Source of the DNA: JABAYQ01 sp049890095
GTDB taxonomy: Bacteria; Bacteroidota; Bacteroidia; Flavobacteriales; UBA7312
Direction: 5' to 3'
Assembly (NCBI GenBank): GCA_049890095.1
Contig: JBMHCD010000003.1
Span: 32,623 to 96,622 of the forward strand
DNA: 64,000 nucleotides
Shown: in pieces, positions 61,481-64,000 of the stretch
Layout of the letters: the number at the start of each line of letters is the position of its first letter
Numbering within the stretch: the stretch's first letter is position 1
Notes under the pieces: model-generated
Told to the model about the DNA's origin: nothing
The model's database searches: none
Seen by the model: the letters and a program-made list of their open reading frames with translations, nothing else
Translations under genes and position numbers: made by a program

Positions 61481-61869
61481 ATCTAAGAAGTAGAAATAAG
61501 GTTAGTGCCAACTTTAGTATGTCCTCTATGACCGATATCGTTTTTTTGTTGCTAATTTTCTTTATGCTTACCTCAACATTAGTTAGCCCAAACGCTTTAA
61601 AACTATTACTCCCAAATAGCAAGTCTAAAACTTTAGAAAAACAAACTATATCCGTATCAATAACACCAGAAATTGAATATTATATAGAAGATCAAAAGTT
61701 TGCCTTTGAAGCTGTTGAAAATGAATTAATTACTCGACTTTCTCAAGAAATTGATCCTGCAATTGTCTTACATGCCGACAAAAGTGTTGATATAGAGTAT
61801 GCTGTTAAGATAATGGATATTGCCTATCGCAATAAATTCAAAGTTGTATTAGCTACTAATCCAAAATAA
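61477..61869 (+). CDS. exbD: ExbD/TolR-type biopolymer transport protein
   Basis: A 130-residue protein with one N-terminal helix MTDIVFLLLIFFMLTSTLV carrying the proton-relay Asp, and a periplasmic domain with AIVLHADKSVDIEYAVKIMD. It overlaps exbB and tonB-like genes by a few bases, so all are coupled. Confidence 0.9.
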   Translation: MNLRSRNKVSANFSMSSMTDIVFLLLIFFMLTSTLVSPNALKLLLPNSKSKTLEKQTISVSITPEIEYYIEDQKFAFEAVENELITRLSQEIDPAIVLHADKSVDIEYAVKIMDIAYRNKFKVVLATNPK

Positions 61870-62633
61870 TGAATAATAACAAAGATAAACGTAAAGCAAT
61901 TGTTGGCACCATTTTGTTTCATGGTATATTATTGTTGTGCTTTATTTTTATGGGCTTAAAATATCAAAACCCTCCACCTAACGAAGAAGGCATTGCTATA
62001 AATTTTGGATTTGATAACTCTGGAATTGGTCAAGAAGAGCCAAATGAAAATGTATCATCTTCTGAAAAACCAATTGAAACCGAAGAAGCTATTGATCTCT
62101 CAGAACAAATAAGCACACAAGATATTGAAGATGCTTTCATTTCAAAAAAAAATAAATCCGAAAAGGATAAAAAAATAGAACCTAAAAAAGAAGTCGAAAA
62201 AGTCGAACAAAAACAGATTATTAATACAAAAGCACTTTTTCAGGCAAAAAAAGAAACCCAAAATACTAGCCAAGGAATAAGTAATGACACAGGAGATCAG
62301 GGGCAAGAAAATGGAAGTATAAACTCCAATAATTACAATGGCAACGGTTCTGGCTTTGATGGAATAGCTTTTAATTTAGGAGGACGCTCAATTAGCACAG
62401 TAAAAAAACCAATTTACGAAACACAAGCTCAAGGAAAAGTTGTTGTTTCTATTCGAGTAAATAAAAATGGTAAAGTTATTAGTGCAAATCCAGGAGCAAA
62501 AGGATCAACTACTACTGACTCGTACTTATATGCTAGGGCGAAGGAGGCTGCTCTTCAAACCAAGTTTAATGCCAAACCAGACGCCCCTAATGTGCAAATC
62601 GGCACGATTATTTATCATTTTAAATTGTATTAA
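61869..62633 (+). CDS. TonB-like energy transducer
   Basis: A 254-residue periplasm-spanning protein. One N-terminal helix (ILFHGILLLCFIFMGL, about 15-30) is followed by a long Glu/Lys/Asn-rich linker (about 35-165), not the usual Pro-rich one, and a C-terminal domain with GKVVVSIRVNKNGKVISANPG and AKEAALQTKFNAKPDAPNVQIGTIIYHF, typical of TonB. It should carry energy from ExbB-ExbD to outer-membrane receptors. The order exbB-exbD-tonB is standard. Confidence 0.85.
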   Translation: MNNNKDKRKAIVGTILFHGILLLCFIFMGLKYQNPPPNEEGIAINFGFDNSGIGQEEPNENVSSSEKPIETEEAIDLSEQISTQDIEDAFISKKNKSEKDKKIEPKKEVEKVEQKQIINTKALFQAKKETQNTSQGISNDTGDQGQENGSINSNNYNGNGSGFDGIAFNLGGRSISTVKKPIYETQAQGKVVVSIRVNKNGKVISANPGAKGSTTTDSYLYARAKEAALQTKFNAKPDAPNVQIGTIIYHFKLY

Positions 62634-63841
62634 TGAATTACCAGGAAACTGTTAAATGGATGTTTAGTCAGCTTCCGATGTACCAAAATGTTGGTAAATC
62701 TGCTTACAAAGAAAATATAGGCAATATCGTTCTAGCTTGTGAATATCTTGAACAGCCACATACTAAATTTAAATCTGTTCATATTGCCGGCACTAATGGT
62801 AAAGGGTCAACATCACACATGATCGCATCTGTTTTGCAAGAAGCGGGCTATAAAGTTGGACTGTATACATCACCACATTTAAAAGACTTTAGAGAAAGAA
62901 TTAGAATTAACGGTGATAAAATTAATGAAGATTATGTAGTAAATTTTATTTTTCATCACCAATCCTTTTTTGAAAAGATTAAAGCATCATTTTTTGAAAT
63001 GACAGTAGCTCTTGCATTCGATTATTTTGCTAATTCAAAAGTAGATATCGCTATTATAGAAACTGGTTTGGGTGGTAGACTAGACAGTACAAATATTATT
63101 ACGCCTATTTTATCGGTAATAACAAATGTAAGTTACGATCATTCCAACTTACTCGGAAATACCATAACTTCAATTGCAAATGAAAAAGCTGGTATTATTA
63201 AAGATCAAATTCCTGTAATTATTGGCAGAAAACAAAAAGATACTGAATCAATTTTTGAGTTAAAAGCAAAACAACATAAATCACCTTTGATTTATGCTAA
63301 AAAATATTCTAATCAGAGCGACTTAAAGGGATTATACCAACATGAAAATATAAACACATGTGTAGAATGTTGTATCTATTTAAATAAAATTGGTTTTAAT
63401 ATTTCAAATTCTAATATCGACTTAGGTCTTAAGAACGTTTCGAAAAATACTAGACTTAGAGGTAGATGGGAAAAGCTTTCTACAAAACCATTAGTTATTT
63501 GCGATACAGGACACAATATTGAAGGTATTAACGAAATAGTAAAACAAATCAACACACTTGAATTTGATTCTCTTCATTTTGTTCTGGGTATGGTTAAGGA
63601 CAAAAATATTAACGAGATTTTATCTATTCTTCCAAAAAACGCCACTTATTATTTTTGTTCTCCAAATATAGAACGAGCATTAGATGTTATTCATCTTCAA
63701 GAGATGGCAAAAAACATTGGTCTATTTGGAAAAAAATATGAATCCGTTTCTATTGCTTATCAAAGAGCAATTAAAAATTGTAAGATTAACGACTTAGTCT
63801 TTATAGGAGGTAGCACTTTTGTTGTTTCAGAAATTTTATAA
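62633..63841 (+). CDS. folC: Folylpolyglutamate/dihydrofolate synthase (FolC)
   Basis: FolC adds glutamate to dihydropteroate and folates. The 402-residue Mur-ligase-fold protein has the P-loop HIAGTNGKGSTSHMIASVLQ, LYTSPHLKDFRERIRING, IETGLGGRLDSTN, NVSYDHSNLLGNTITSIANEKAGIIK and CDTGHNIEGI. Its ATG overlaps the TonB-like stop (TAATG), so it is cotranscribed with the energy-transducer genes. Both synthetase activities are likely because no other folC is in the window. Confidence 0.95.
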   Translation: MNYQETVKWMFSQLPMYQNVGKSAYKENIGNIVLACEYLEQPHTKFKSVHIAGTNGKGSTSHMIASVLQEAGYKVGLYTSPHLKDFRERIRINGDKINEDYVVNFIFHHQSFFEKIKASFFEMTVALAFDYFANSKVDIAIIETGLGGRLDSTNIITPILSVITNVSYDHSNLLGNTITSIANEKAGIIKDQIPVIIGRKQKDTESIFELKAKQHKSPLIYAKKYSNQSDLKGLYQHENINTCVECCIYLNKIGFNISNSNIDLGLKNVSKNTRLRGRWEKLSTKPLVICDTGHNIEGINEIVKQINTLEFDSLHFVLGMVKDKNINEILSILPKNATYYFCSPNIERALDVIHLQEMAKNIGLFGKKYESVSIAYQRAIKNCKINDLVFIGGSTFVVSEIL

Positions 63842-63856
63842 AAAGACTTCTAATAT

Positions 63857-63886
63857 TTGTTAATGTATCAAATTCATTTATATTTG
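63857..63886 (+). promoter_or_regulatory. Promoter of tRNA-Val
   Basis: TTG (63857-63859), 19-base spacer, TATATTTG (63879-63886), the cleanest -33/-7 pair in the window. The tRNA begins 12 bases after the box. Confidence 0.7.
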
Positions 63887-63897
63887 CAACCCAATTT

Positions 63898-63975
63898 GGG
63901 CGATTAACTCAGTTGGTTCAGAGTGCCTCCCTTACAAGGAGGAAGTCGGGGGTTCGAGTCCCTCATTGCCCACCA
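63898..63975 (+). tRNA. tRNA-Val (anticodon TAC)
   Basis: The acceptor arm GGGCGAT pairs with ATTGCCC (one G-T pair). The anticodon stem CTCC/GGAG (within GCCTCC-CTTACAA-GGAGG) has loop CTTACAA, anticodon TAC. The T-arm is GGGGGTTCGAGTCCC. Discriminator A and an encoded CCA (63973-63975) end the gene. No further feature is seen in the last 25 bases. Confidence 0.95.
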
Positions 63976-64000
63976 AAGCGGAATCCATCTCATTTTGAGA

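Overview
The window comes from an AT-rich bacterium of the phylum Bacteroidota, most likely a free-living flavobacterium-like member. The evidence is a type IX secretion system (PorU, PorV, a PorP/SprF-family protein), gliding proteins (GldJ, GldA-like), T9SS-type C-terminal sorting domains, large TonB-dependent receptors, a geranylgeranylglyceryl-phosphate-synthase homologue, an atpDC pair apart from the other ATP synthase genes, and repeated TAnnTTTG promoter boxes. Nearly all of the sequence is coding. I see no insertion sequences, prophage, CRISPR array or foreign-looking island, and no gene-free stretch longer than 300 bases.

Layout. 1-4,944: a partial glycosyltransferase, murB, tRNA-Leu, a flavin reductase, a small DUF3127 protein with an SSB-like tail, and a short-chain fatty acid transporter. 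4,941-9,466: a tightly overlapping operon (flippase-like protein, GT2, OppC-like permease), ruvC, and greA-HIT. 9,541-18,409: a three-gene surface cassette of a TonB-dependent receptor, a 1377-residue exported protein and a PorV-like barrel. 18,537-22,073: a lipoprotein with a degenerate Rieske-like motif, a PKD/T9SS protein, and ahcY. 22,139-27,142: a phosphopantetheinyl transferase, GGGPS, and a thiamine-uptake set (thiamine-binding protein, PnuC-type transporter, NadR-like kinase, TPP riboswitch, TonB receptor). 27,186-30,656: ribF, atpD-atpC and an orphan secreted protein. 30,730-35,920: biotin genes bioF-bioD-bioA-KAS-bioB. 35,917-38,859: rsgA-dtd-mazG-like-membrane protein, and divergent gldA-like. 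39,038-44,554: SAM-II-type riboswitch with metK, then ABC-F-era-der. 44,642-54,757: initiator tRNA, ispF, porV, porU, porP-like, gldJ and murF. 54,763-63,841: acyl-CoA dehydrogenase, anmK, an amino-acid dehydrogenase, mscS, nhaD, exbB-exbD-tonB and folC. 63,898-63,975: tRNA-Val.

How it fits together. Two TonB receptors draw on energy of the kind the exbB-exbD-tonB genes near the right end provide. T9SS proteins in the window could export and anchor the sorting-domain proteins encoded here. Two riboswitches sense thiamine pyrophosphate and S-adenosylmethionine; the second sits before metK and has complementary segments that could mask the metK start codon. The remainder is core metabolism: wall precursors, recycling, cofactors, translation GTPases and ATP synthesis.

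Two features recur across the window. TAnnTTTG-type boxes often end only 3-8 bases before the start codon, implying leaderless mRNAs. Four of seven convergent gene pairs overlap at their stop codons by exactly four bases. Product names come from motif and family recognition by eye; no database search was run.
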